From Planctomycetaceae bacterium (lineage in GTDB: Bacteria; Planctomycetota; Planctomycetia; Pirellulales; UBA1268): DNA of 16,289 bases. The notes under the pieces were generated by a model. It made no database searches. It saw only the letters and a list, made by a program, of their open reading frames with translations, and was not told the origin of the DNA. Below are positions 1-7,772 of this stretch, one piece after another. Position 1 is the stretch's first letter; each line of letters begins with the position of its first letter. The DNA is taken from positions 1 through 16,289 of the forward strand of contig SIAG01000036.1 of the NCBI GenBank assembly GCA_009691925.1, read 5' to 3'. Both the position numbers and the translations under genes were made by a program.

Positions 1-1727
1 CGGCTTTGGCAGTTACTGCGGCTGTGGCAAAGCCCCGATCAAGCTTTTCGGCGTCAACGCCCACCGCGGTGTCGATGGTCCCCTTCACAGCGTCATTGGC
101 TTTCACGAGGCCGTCGAGCTCGACGACGAGCGCCTTCGACACTTTTCCCGCGTCGGCCATGGCAGCGTCTGCGATCGATTTCCGTTTGGCAGCGATCGCC
201 TTGTCGGCAGCCGCCAGGGAGGCTTCGTGGGCCCGGTCGGCGGCGGCTTGATCGGCCGTGAGCGCCGTGCCCGCCGCCGCGACCGCTGAGAGTCTCGCGG
301 CTCCCGCCGCGAGGATCGCCTGCGAGCACGCTGCCTCCGCGGCTGATACGGCATCGGCATACGCCGCGCCGGCGGCGGTCGCGGTTTCCTCGCGGGCGTT
401 TTTTGCTGCGGCGACCGCCTCCTCGCGGGCGAGCCGCGCTTGCCAGATGGCACCCGCCTTGGCGAGCTCGGCTGCCTTGACAGCTGCCTCATAAGAGAAC
501 GAGGCCTTGGCAACGCTCTGAGCATAAACATCGATCGCCGTCACGAGCGCTGCATCGAAGGCGCTCGAGATCGCTTGGGCGGTCATCGTGAACGACATCT
601 CTGCCGCAGCCGTGCCAGCCGACAGAGAGGCTTCGGCCTCTAGGATCGCTTGCTGGAGGCGCGGATCCCCCTCGAGGTTGAGCGGATCGGTAGCGGAGGA
701 GTCGTCGGGAAAAGACTTGTAGGTGGAGAGCGCTCCGGCGATCGCGTTTGCCTCGGCGGCAGCACCATTCTGGCTCGCTGCCGCAGCGGTCGCAGCGGCT
801 CCGGCCACCGTGGCATCATGACCGGCGCGTTCCCCTCCCAGAAACGTCTTTCGCCCCGCATCTGCGGCAGTGACCCCCGCGTCGGCGAGCTGGTTGGCAA
901 TCCCGACGCTCCCCTCGAAGCCCTCGTTCAGGTCTTTGAGCTTCTGATCGAGCCCGCCGGTGATGCTGTCCGTGGCAGCGCCGAAGTTTGCGTCGGCCGA
1001 GGCTGATGCCCCATCGAGGGCCCCGTCGGCCGCCGTGAGCTTTGCGTCACGATTGCCGCTGGCGGCGTCGATGCTGGCATCGAGAGTCGCGCTGGCCGAG
1101 GTGATCAAGCCGTCGTAGTGCGTCGCGGCGTCGGTGACCGCGCCGACGTAAATCACGCCCGCCGCGGTGGCTTTGGCAACGGCCGCATCGGCCGCCGAGT
1201 CGATCGTCACGGAGGCCTGGTCGGCGGCGGCAGTCGCCGCCCCGACGAAGGTTTCCACGGCGGCGGCCTTGGAGGCATCGGCCGTGTCGTTCGCCTTGGC
1301 AGCCTTCGTGTCGTAGGTCGCGCTCGCATCGGTCAGCGTCGTGCCGAGCGTAGCGTCGGCCGCTGCCGCCTTGGAGAGCGCCGTGGCAAGCGCTGTCGCC
1401 TTGGCGGCCGATTCGGTGGCATCGGCGCTCGTGACCGCCGTTTCCCAGACAGCGGCAGCTTTGGCGAGCGCCGTCGTCCGGTCGAGGCCCGCCTGCGTGG
1501 CTTGATCGACCAGGACTTGAAAACGCCCCTCGAAATCGGCCGGGTCGTTCCCGGTCATCAACTGCCGCGGCTCGAGCGGCTCGTGGTTGAGCCCGACGGC
1601 GGAGCGCGATCGACAGGTCTTCGAGGGACGGCGACGGCGGGAAAACGCCGCCGATCGGGATCGTTGCGGGCGGGTCGACCTACCCCCCCCCCAATCGCCT
1701 CATGTGAAATCCGCCGGTCGCTCCCAT
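1..1727 (-). CDS. Ala-rich LEPR-XLL surface/secreted protein, 3' end beyond window, start out of frame
   Basis: One reverse frame is open without a stop from about 1699 to the left edge, about 560 codons, and continues outside the window. Near its N-terminus it encodes LEPRQLMTG (codons 1576-1550) after an Arg-rich stretch with RRRR. This matches the LEPR-XLL motif found near the N-terminus of large exported planctomycete proteins. The rest is low complexity and rich in Ala, Asp, Thr and Lys: in codons 430-128 about 45 of 101 residues are Ala, with charged spacing that suggests long helices or coiled coil. It has almost no Cys. No start codon lies upstream of LEPR in this frame. ATGs at 1727 (with a good SD) and 1703 are one base out of frame across a G10 run at 1683-1692 and end at TAG 1682-1680. 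With G9 the protein would begin MGATGGFHMRRLGGGRS and have LEPR at residues 51-54. The gene itself is well supported. Its exact start and on/off state are not. Function unknown; adhesin or cell-surface structural role is inference. Confidence 0.75.
1683..1692 (-). repeat. G10 homopolymer tract near the 5' end of the LEPR-XLL gene
   Basis: Ten consecutive C on the plus strand (G on the coding strand) fall at about codons 12-15 of the predicted protein. As written, the ATG frame reads MRRLGGG and then TAG. Removing one G (or adding two) joins the upstream ATG to the long frame. This position is typical of contingency-locus tracts in other bacteria. A one-base homopolymer error would look the same. 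Confidence 0.85.
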
Positions 1728-1735
1728 CGGATCAT

Positions 1736-1742
1736 CTCCCCC
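1736..1742 (-). promoter_or_regulatory. Shine-Dalgarno for the LEPR-XLL gene
   Basis: GGGGGAG on the coding strand lies 8 bases before ATG 1727. It is the best-spaced SD in the region and argues that 1727, upstream of the G10 tract, is the intended start. The ATG at 1735 touches this SD directly and its frame stops at 1702-1700, so it is unlikely to be used. Confidence 0.55.
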
Positions 1743-1833
1743 AGAGGAATCGTTTTCTTTTGGGAGCCACGAAGCGAGAGCCCCGCACTTCGTCCACCGC
1801 CCCCCGCAGGACAGCGTCTCGCCCACTGGGCGG

Positions 1834-1862
1834 AGTGTGGGAATTCCTTACGAAGCTGTCAA
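1834..1862 (-). promoter_or_regulatory. Possible sigma70-like promoter for the LEPR-XLL gene
   Basis: On the minus strand a perfect TTGACA (1862-1857) is followed after 17 bases by CACACT (1839-1834), which matches TATAAT at three of six positions. It lies in the 171-base gap after the DUF1501 stop, about 107 bases upstream of ATG 1727. The -35 hexamer sits inside a 14-base inverted repeat (1853-1866), and a second palindrome (1820-1832) covers the expected start point. Planctomycete promoters are poorly defined and the -10 is weak, so this is tentative. Confidence 0.35.
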
Positions 1863-1898
1863 GCTTTGGGCGCGGAAGACGCGGGATCTCCGGCGACT

Positions 1899-3371
1899 CT
1901 ACGCCAGGATCTCACCGATCACGCGGGCGGGCTTCACGCCCGTCAGGCGTTCGTCGAGGCCCTGGAAGCGGACGGCGAGGCGCTGGTGGTCGATCCCCAA
2001 AAGATGGAGGAGCGTGGCGTGGATGTCGCGCACATGGACGCCCCCGTCCACGGCCGAAAATCCAAAATCGTCGGTCGTGCCGTGGACGCAGCCCGGCTTG
2101 AAGCCACCGCCGGCAAACCACATCGTGAATGCGTCGATGTGATGGTTGCGACCGGTGCTCTCCCGCTTCTCCCCCATCGGCGTCCGCCCGAACTCCCCCC
2201 CCCAGACAACGATCGTGTCGTCGAGGAGCCCCCGCCGGGCCAGATCGAGGACAAGCCCGGCACTCGCCCGATCGACCTGCCCACAGACCTCCGGAAGATG
2301 CGTCTCGAGATTCTCACTTGGGCCGCCATGATGATCCCAGTTGGTGTGCCAAAGTTGCACGTAACGCACCCCCCGCTCGACGAGCCGGCGGGCGAGGAGA
2401 CAGTTGCGGGCAAAAGTCGATTCCAAAGGATCGGCGATGCCGTAGAGGGCGAGGGTATCGGCCGACTCACTCCGCAGGTCGACCAGGTCCGGCGCGCTCG
2501 ACTGCATCCGGAAGGCCATCTCGTAGGCCGCGATCCGCGTGGCGATCTCGCCGTCGCCGGTGACCGCGAGCCGCTGCCGGTTGAGTCGGCCGACGGCGTC
2601 GACGATGCCCCGCTGCCGGGCGCTGGTCACCCCCTCGGGGCTCGAGAGGTTCAGAATCGGCTCCCCGCGGTTGCGCAGCGGCACCCCCTGATAGGCGCTT
2701 GGCAGCATCCCGCTCCCCCACAACACCGCCCCGCCACGGGGGCCGCGCGGGCCGCTCTGGAGAACGACAAAGCCAGGGAGATCGGTGCTCTCGCTCCCCA
2801 GGCCATAGGTCACCCACGAGCCGACCGACGGATGCCCAAACCGGCCGGTGCCGGTGTTCATAAAGAGCTTTGCCGGCGCGTGGTTGAACAGATCGGTCGA
2901 ACAGCTGCGGACAAAACAGAGCCGATCGGCAATACGCCCGAGATGCGGGAGGAGATCGCCGATCCACATTCCCGATTCCCCGCACTGCCGAAACGACCGC
3001 TTCGATCCGAGGAGATCGGTGCGATGGCTCTCGTTCATGAAGGCAAACCGCTTCCCGTCGGTGAAACTCGCCGGGATCGGCTGGCCGTCGCGGCGCGAAA
3101 GCTCCGGCTTGTGGTCGAAGAGATCCAGCTGCGACGGCCCCCCGGCCATGAACAGATGAATCACCCGCTTCGCCTTGGGAATAAAGTGCGGCAGGCCAGG
3201 AAGGCCGGGCAGACCCGAGAGCCCGTCGCCCCCTTCACCCGCACCGCGCCCCTCGCCGGCAAGCAACGCCCCCAGCGCCATCGCGCCGACGCCGACCCCG
3301 CACCGGGCAAACAGATGCCGCCGGGTCTCATCGAGGAGCGTGCCATCGGGGGCGGGATGATGGTGAGGCAT
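1899..3371 (-). CDS. DUF1501 protein, Tat-exported (second pair)
   Basis: 490 aa, DUF1501 family (PF07394), related to the alkaline-phosphatase/sulfatase fold; no activity is established. A twin-arginine signal (TRRHLF, residues 16-21, then an Ala/Gly/Leu-rich hydrophobic stretch) predicts Tat export. Family landmarks are all present in order: RVIHLFMAGGPSQLDLFD, HPSVGSWVTYGLG, GVRYVQLWH, VVWGGEFGRTP, GRNHHIDAFTMWFAGGG, GTTDDFGF and a C-terminal DIHATLLHLLGIDH. ATG 3371 was chosen because GGAG (3378-3381) lies 6 bases upstream. A TTG at 3407 would extend it by 12 residues but has no comparable support. It follows the PSCyt/DUF1553 gene by 36 bases, the usual pairing in planctomycetes, where the two products are thought to act together outside the cytoplasm. 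A G9 run (2195-2203) encodes part of the WGGEFGR motif and is in frame. Confidence 0.93.
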   Translation of the reverse strand: MPHHHPAPDGTLLDETRRHLFARCGVGVGAMALGALLAGEGRGAGEGGDGLSGLPGLPGLPHFIPKAKRVIHLFMAGGPSQLDLFDHKPELSRRDGQPIPASFTDGKRFAFMNESHRTDLLGSKRSFRQCGESGMWIGDLLPHLGRIADRLCFVRSCSTDLFNHAPAKLFMNTGTGRFGHPSVGSWVTYGLGSESTDLPGFVVLQSGPRGPRGGAVLWGSGMLPSAYQGVPLRNRGEPILNLSSPEGVTSARQRGIVDAVGRLNRQRLAVTGDGEIATRIAAYEMAFRMQSSAPDLVDLRSESADTLALYGIADPLESTFARNCLLARRLVERGVRYVQLWHTNWDHHGGPSENLETHLPEVCGQVDRASAGLVLDLARRGLLDDTIVVWGGEFGRTPMGEKRESTGRNHHIDAFTMWFAGGGFKPGCVHGTTDDFGFSAVDGGVHVRDIHATLLHLLGIDHQRLAVRFQGLDERLTGVKPARVIGEILA

Positions 3372-3377
3372 GGGGCG

Positions 3378-3381
3378 CTCC
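3378..3381 (-). promoter_or_regulatory. Shine-Dalgarno deciding the DUF1501 start
   Basis: GGAG on the coding strand, 6 bases before ATG 3371. It favours this start over the TTG at 3407, which lies directly after the preceding stop codon. Confidence 0.5.
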
Positions 3382-3407
3382 AAGCACAAAACTGACCGCA
3401 ACAACAA

Positions 3408-5774
3408 TCACTCGCGGGTCACCGTCTCGTCGAGATTGAGCAGGACCCGCGCGGCGTCGCGCGAATCGAGGGGGGCAAGGACGGCCAGCTCCTCTGGGTC
3501 AGGGTTCCTCCCTGTACAGCGTCGAAAGGCGACGGCCGAGCCGTCGCTGGCCACCACGGCGGCCAGCGCCTCGGCACATTCCACGAAGGCGAGGTCGTTC
3601 AAGAGCGTCAGCGCCTGCAGTGGCGTGTTGCTGCGGCCGCGGCGCGTGCACGACTGATAGCCGTCGGGGGCGTCGAAGACAGCAAGGCTCGGCGGCGGCG
3701 AGGCCCGATAGAGGAAGGTGTAGAGCCCGCGCCGGTGGCGATTGGGGCCGGTGCTCGTCGGCCAGTCGCGCTTCACCTGGCCGACGGCCGTCGCCCCGGC
3801 GGGGATCGGCGGATAGACCGGTGGGCCGCCGAAGCCTGGCGAGAACAGACCCGAGGCGACCAGCGCCACATCGCGCACCAGCTCCGCATCGAGCCGCAGC
3901 CGGGCCTGCCGGGCAAAGAGCCGGTTGCGCGGATCGTGCTCGGCCTGGAGCGGGCTGACGCGCGAGCTCTGCCGGTAAGCCCGTGAGGTCACGATCAGCC
4001 GATGGAGCCGCTTCAGGCTCCATCCCTGCCGCTCCACCTCCAGAGCCAGCCAATCGAGAAGGAGGGGATGACTCGGCGGCGTGCCCATGAGCCCGAAATC
4101 GGCGTCGGTCTCGACAAGTCCCAGTCCGAAAAACTGCTGCCAGGCCCGGTTGACGAGCACCCGGCGGGTGAGCGGATTGGCCGCCGCCACGAGCCAGCGG
4201 GCGAGATCGAGCCGGTTGGGTGGGGTGCCGGCCACCTCAAGCGCCGGCAGGATCGCCGGCGTGCCGGGGGCGACGTCCTCGGCGGGACGGGTGAAATCTC
4301 CCTGGATGAAGCGCGTCGTCTGCCGCGGCGTGGGCAGCTCGGCAAGGACAAGTGTTGTCGGGCCACCGCTCACCTTCGCCTGGAGATCGAGATAGCGTTC
4401 GTTGAGGCGACGAAACTCCTGATCGTTGGCCCCCAAGCCGGCATGAAAAAGGATCCGCCGCTGATCGGCAGAGCGATCCGCAGTCGGCGTGGCGAGGGCC
4501 TTCGACCGCTCGGCGTCGAGGAGCTTTTTAGCATCGTCATTGAGGCCCGCTTCCCACGCGGTAAGCGATTCGGCGCGGGCCTCGACATAGGCATAGACCT
4601 CGGCGCGGGCAGCGTCGCGGTCGGCGGTGAGCCGCGTTATGTCAACGCGGGGATCGGTGACCTTGAGCTTGGCGTCGGCCTGGTTGTTGAAGAAGGCGAA
4701 CAGCCGGTAGTAGTCGACCTGACTGACCGGATCGAACTTGTGGTCGTGGCACTGGGCACAGCCGATCGAGAGGCCGAGCCACACGCTCCCCGTTGTCGCC
4801 ACCCGGTCGAAGACGGCGTCGATGCGAAACTGCTCCTTGTCGATCCCCCCTTCTTCGTTGATCTGCGTATTGCGGTGGAAGCCGGTGGCGATCCGCTCCT
4901 CGTCGGTGGCGTTGGGGAGAAGATCGCCAGCGAGCTGATGGATCGTGAAGCGATCAAAGGGGAGATCGCGGTTGTAGGCGTCGACAACCCAGTCGCGCCA
5001 CCGCCAGATCTCACGGGGGGCGTCGATCGAGTAGCCGTTGCTGTCGGCATAGCGCGCCTGATCGAGCCACAGCCGCGCCTGCCGCTCGCCGTAGTGGGGG
5101 CTGGCAAGGAGCCGATCGACCGTCTCCTCCCAGGCCTTCTCGGGATCGGCCCCATGGGCGGCAAGAAAGCCGTCGAGCTCTGGGGCCGTCGGCGGGAGGC
5201 CCGTCAGATCGAGGCTGACGCGGCGCAGCAGTGTCTCTGGGGGAGCAGGCGCCGCCGGCTCGAGCCCCGAATCGGCAAGCGCGGCCACGAGGAACCGGTC
5301 GATCGGATGCCCGATCCCTGCCACCTCCGGCGGCGGCGCCGGAATGGGCGCTGTGAACGCCCAATGGGGCTCATAGGGGGCCCCGGCCGCGATCCAGTCG
5401 GCAAGCAGGCGCTTGTCAGAATCCGAAAGTCGCTTTCCCGATTCCGGCGGCGGCATCACCTCGCCTGCGTCGACGCTCCCGATCCGAGCCACGAGCCCAC
5501 TGGCGGCCACATTGCCGGGAACGATCGCCGCATGCCCCGATTCGAGCAGCGCCGCGGCCGCGACGGGCTCATCGAGGCGCAAGCCCGCTTGGCGGGCGTG
5601 CGGATCGAAGCCATGGCAGGCGAAGCAGTTGGCGGCGAGGATCGGGAGGACGTCGCGGGAGTAGCTCGGGGCCCGGTGGCCGGCCGACGGCGATTCGGCG
5701 ACGGCCGGCTCGGATCGGAGGCAGAGGGCCAGCAGCCAGCCGGCCATGACTGTCCTGTAAAGGCGATCGTTCAC
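3408..5774 (-). CDS. Planctomycete cytochrome PSCyt1/DUF1549/DUF1553 protein (second pair)
   Basis: 788 aa, complete. Order: signal peptide (about 1-27; positive N-region NDRLYR, hydrophobic core, AVA-E cleavage-like site), PSCyt1 (PF07635, about 38-130) with heme motif C50-F-A-C53-H54 and a MPPP motif (107-110) that supplies the likely distal Met, DUF1549/PSCyt2 (PF07583, about 155-365) with TGLPP, RLLASPHYGERQ and a second CxxCH at 339-343 (CAQCHDHKFDP), then DUF1553/PSD1 (PF07587, about 520-770) with NRAWQQFFG and RSNTPLQALTLLND. It is predicted to be an exported c-type cytochrome-like protein of unknown reaction. The start is GTG 5774, overlapping the preceding stop as GTGA. ATG 5747, with AGGA 5 bases upstream, is an alternative but would lose the charged N-region of the signal peptide. 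The DUF1501 partner follows after 36 bases. Confidence 0.93.
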   Translation of the reverse strand: MNDRLYRTVMAGWLLALCLRSEPAVAESPSAGHRAPSYSRDVLPILAANCFACHGFDPHARQAGLRLDEPVAAAALLESGHAAIVPGNVAASGLVARIGSVDAGEVMPPPESGKRLSDSDKRLLADWIAAGAPYEPHWAFTAPIPAPPPEVAGIGHPIDRFLVAALADSGLEPAAPAPPETLLRRVSLDLTGLPPTAPELDGFLAAHGADPEKAWEETVDRLLASPHYGERQARLWLDQARYADSNGYSIDAPREIWRWRDWVVDAYNRDLPFDRFTIHQLAGDLLPNATDEERIATGFHRNTQINEEGGIDKEQFRIDAVFDRVATTGSVWLGLSIGCAQCHDHKFDPVSQVDYYRLFAFFNNQADAKLKVTDPRVDITRLTADRDAARAEVYAYVEARAESLTAWEAGLNDDAKKLLDAERSKALATPTADRSADQRRILFHAGLGANDQEFRRLNERYLDLQAKVSGGPTTLVLAELPTPRQTTRFIQGDFTRPAEDVAPGTPAILPALEVAGTPPNRLDLARWLVAAANPLTRRVLVNRAWQQFFGLGLVETDADFGLMGTPPSHPLLLDWLALEVERQGWSLKRLHRLIVTSRAYRQSSRVSPLQAEHDPRNRLFARQARLRLDAELVRDVALVASGLFSPGFGGPPVYPPIPAGATAVGQVKRDWPTSTGPNRHRRGLYTFLYRASPPPSLAVFDAPDGYQSCTRRGRSNTPLQALTLLNDLAFVECAEALAAVVASDGSAVAFRRCTGRNPDPEELAVLAPLDSRDAARVLLNLDETVTRE

Positions 5775-6916
5775 GCTCCCCCCTTCGCGATGATCTCCGC
5801 AAGCTCCACCGCCCGGTGCTCCCGCGCTGAGACGTACGCCGCATCGACGATTGCAAGAGTGCCGAGATTCTCCTCGCCGGTCGCCACCGCCGGGCTTGTC
5901 CCCTCAAGATCGCGCAGCAGTTCGGCCATCGGCCCGATGAAGGCATCGGGAAACCAGGCCTCCTCCCAGCGTGGCCGGTGCCAGACCCCCGCGCCATGCT
6001 CGGCGAGGCTCGTCGTCCAGTCGAGCGTTGAGGGGGCCCGCTCCGGATAGTGCGGCCAGCCGACCGTCCCCAGGGCCATCCCGTGCGTCCCCTCGACCCG
6101 GAAGCGCACGAAGCAATCTGACTCGGCCCCTTCGCGGGCCGGCCCGGCCCACACATCCTCCAGCGACGAGCAGCGCAGCCCCGAATCGTATTCGAGGATC
6201 GAGAGGCAGATGCCGTCGCTGTGGGTAAACTTCGCCGCCGTCCGTGGATCGCTGCGGACGCTCGTAAACACGCGCCGCGGTGAGCCGAACCAGCCCCGGA
6301 AGGTGTCGAAGTGATGGATCGACATGATCCGCAGCGTCACCCAGCCCTGCCGCTCCTGCCACGGCATCCAGTGGGGAATCGCCCTCATCTCTATCGTTGC
6401 CACCACCGGCGCCCCAAGCACGCCCCGGGAGAGAAGATCGCCACAGGCACGCACGGCGTGGTCGTAGCGCATGTTTTGATTGACGACGAGGCGGATCCCG
6501 GCCTCACGGCAGCGGCGCACGAGTCGGGTAGCGGTGGGAAAATCACCCGCCAGTGGCTTCTGCGCGAGGATCCCGCGAACTCGGGCTTCCTTCCGCTCGA
6601 CCAGCGCGCAGAGCTCTTCGATGATTCCCGGCTGGACATCGGGGGGGACGGCGATATCGATCACCTCGACCGCCGGATCCTCGACGAGCCGCTGCCAGTC
6701 GGCATGGACCGTGGGGATGCCGTGACGGGCCGCCACCTCCTCAGCCGCGGCGCGGCGGGGCGCGAAGATCGCCACGGGATTGAGCCCCGCGGCCCGGTAG
6801 GCCACGAGGTGGCAGTCGGCCATGATAAACCCCGCCCCGATGCACCCGATGCCGACGGAGCGGTCACGGGGGAGCGGCGTCAGGTGCGCTTGATTCATGG
6901 CCGCAACGTGGCTCAT
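5771..6916 (-). CDS. Gfo/Idh/MocA family oxidoreductase
   Basis: 381 aa, a usual length for the family. An N-terminal Rossmann fold (PF01408) begins at about residue 21 with GIGCIGAGFIM, followed by the A-V-P-P-D strand end (89-93). The usual E-K-P active-site motif appears here as Q119-K120-P121, keeping the Lys. H201/H202 and D204 (SIHHFD) fill the catalytic His/Asp region of the C-terminal domain. It probably catalyses NAD(P)-dependent oxidation or reduction of a sugar or cyclitol-like substrate in the cytoplasm, since no signal peptide is seen. The substrate is not readable. ATG 6916 overlaps the oxygenase stop by 4 bases (ATGA) and has GAGGGG about 8 bases upstream; ATG 6898 is a weaker alternative. 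Its stop overlaps the GTG of the cytochrome gene, so three genes form an overlapping chain. Confidence 0.9.
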   Translation of the reverse strand: MSHVAAMNQAHLTPLPRDRSVGIGCIGAGFIMADCHLVAYRAAGLNPVAIFAPRRAAAEEVAARHGIPTVHADWQRLVEDPAVEVIDIAVPPDVQPGIIEELCALVERKEARVRGILAQKPLAGDFPTATRLVRRCREAGIRLVVNQNMRYDHAVRACGDLLSRGVLGAPVVATIEMRAIPHWMPWQERQGWVTLRIMSIHHFDTFRGWFGSPRRVFTSVRSDPRTAAKFTHSDGICLSILEYDSGLRCSSLEDVWAGPAREGAESDCFVRFRVEGTHGMALGTVGWPHYPERAPSTLDWTTSLAEHGAGVWHRPRWEEAWFPDAFIGPMAELLRDLEGTSPAVATGEENLGTLAIVDAAYVSAREHRAVELAEIIAKGGA

Positions 6917-7761
6917 CGATCCGGCCCCTCCCCCGATGGCGCCGCCGAGCGGTCGCGCGCGACGTCGAGCCAGTCGACGTTCGCCGACGACTCGCCAAAA
7001 CGTTTCATGCCCACATCCCGGATAGCGCCGTCGGGGACCACCGCCAGGGGGGTGTAGCGGGGATGATGCGAGTCTTTATAGGGGTCATTCCGGGCAGCGT
7101 TGTAGCAGCAGATCATCGACCACCGCGGCTGGTCGGAGCGGTTCGCATCGGAGCGATGGAGGAGGTTGGCGTGGAAAAAAATGGCGTCGCCCGGATCCAT
7201 CTCGCAGTGCACCAGCGGCAACCGGGCAAGAACCGCATCCACCCGTTCCATATCGGCGCCCGCCTGATCGCCGAAGAGCTGGTGCTCGATCCGACCGAGC
7301 TCGTGGGAACGGGGAATCACCTGGAGGCAGCCGTTGGCCCGCGTTGAGGGATCGACAGCGATCGACACGCTCGTCAACAGCGGCCAGATTAAGCCATTAT
7401 TATACCAATAGCCATAATCCTGGTGCCACGTCCACGCGCCGCCGATGCGGGCGTCCTTCATGATCATCTTCGAGTGGTAGTGATAGACCTCGCCGCCGAG
7501 AAGCCTCTCGGCCGAGCGGACGATCCGCTGGCACCGCGCGAACATCCCGTAGATCCCATCCCCCGGATGATTCCAGAGCGAGAGCCGCACCACGCCCCCC
7601 TCCCCATCGGCCCGCCCGAACGAGTGCCGGTCGAGCTCCCGGTCCTCTCGGGCGGCCCGGCCGAGGAGATCGATCTCTTCACCGTCAAAAAATCCACGGG
7701 CGATCACGTAGCCTTCGCGGTGATACTCGGCGATCTGCCCGTCGGTGAGCGGTTGCGGCAT
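6913..7761 (-). CDS. Phytanoyl-CoA dioxygenase (PhyH) family Fe(II)/2-oxoglutarate oxygenase
   Basis: 282 aa. PhyH family (PF05721): a double-stranded beta-helix oxygenase that hydroxylates a small substrate using Fe(II), O2 and 2-oxoglutarate. The metal site is visible as H113-x-D115 (WTWHQDYGYW) and a distal His in HANLLHRS (H197 or H202). R213, in NRSDQPRWS, is the likely 2-oxoglutarate-binding Arg. The N-terminus has the usual family opening LTDGQIAEYHREGYVIARGF. ATG 7761 was chosen because GAGGAG (7767-7772) lies 5 bases upstream; an 11-residue extension to 7794 is possible but unsupported. Neighbours suggest a catabolic or modification pathway shared with the Gfo/Idh enzyme, which overlaps its stop. 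Related proteins include EctD-like hydroxylases, but no specific substrate can be assigned. Confidence 0.9.
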   Translation of the reverse strand: MPQPLTDGQIAEYHREGYVIARGFFDGEEIDLLGRAAREDRELDRHSFGRADGEGGVVRLSLWNHPGDGIYGMFARCQRIVRSAERLLGGEVYHYHSKMIMKDARIGGAWTWHQDYGYWYNNGLIWPLLTSVSIAVDPSTRANGCLQVIPRSHELGRIEHQLFGDQAGADMERVDAVLARLPLVHCEMDPGDAIFFHANLLHRSDANRSDQPRWSMICCYNAARNDPYKDSHHPRYTPLAVVPDGAIRDVGMKRFGESSANVDWLDVARDRSAAPSGEGPDR

Positions 7762-7766
7762 GGTGG

Positions 7767-7772
7767 CTCCTC
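7767..7772 (-). promoter_or_regulatory. Shine-Dalgarno deciding the PhyH start
   Basis: GAGGAG on the coding strand, 5 bases before ATG 7761. Its first base is also the last base of the intercistronic hairpin at 7772-7801, so folding of the hairpin could affect access to this site. Confidence 0.6.

Noticed and set aside
1118..2101. Plus-strand open frame of 327 codons and smaller plus-strand frames at the left end
   Set aside because: Gly/Arg-rich antisense of the Ala-rich LEPR-XLL gene; the reverse frame has the motif and continuous coding character.
2195..2203. C9 (G9 on the coding strand) run inside DUF1501 as a second phase-variable tract
   Set aside because: It encodes the conserved WGGEFGR motif in frame and its length is set by that motif; no sign of an off state.
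1587..3395. Plus-strand open frame of 602 codons
   Set aside because: Antisense to DUF1501 and across the intergenic region; Pro/Arg/Glu-rich without motifs.
4002..6050. Plus-strand open frame of 682 codons
   Set aside because: Antisense to the cytochrome and Gfo/Idh genes, no recognisable domain; explained by codon bias of the opposite strand.
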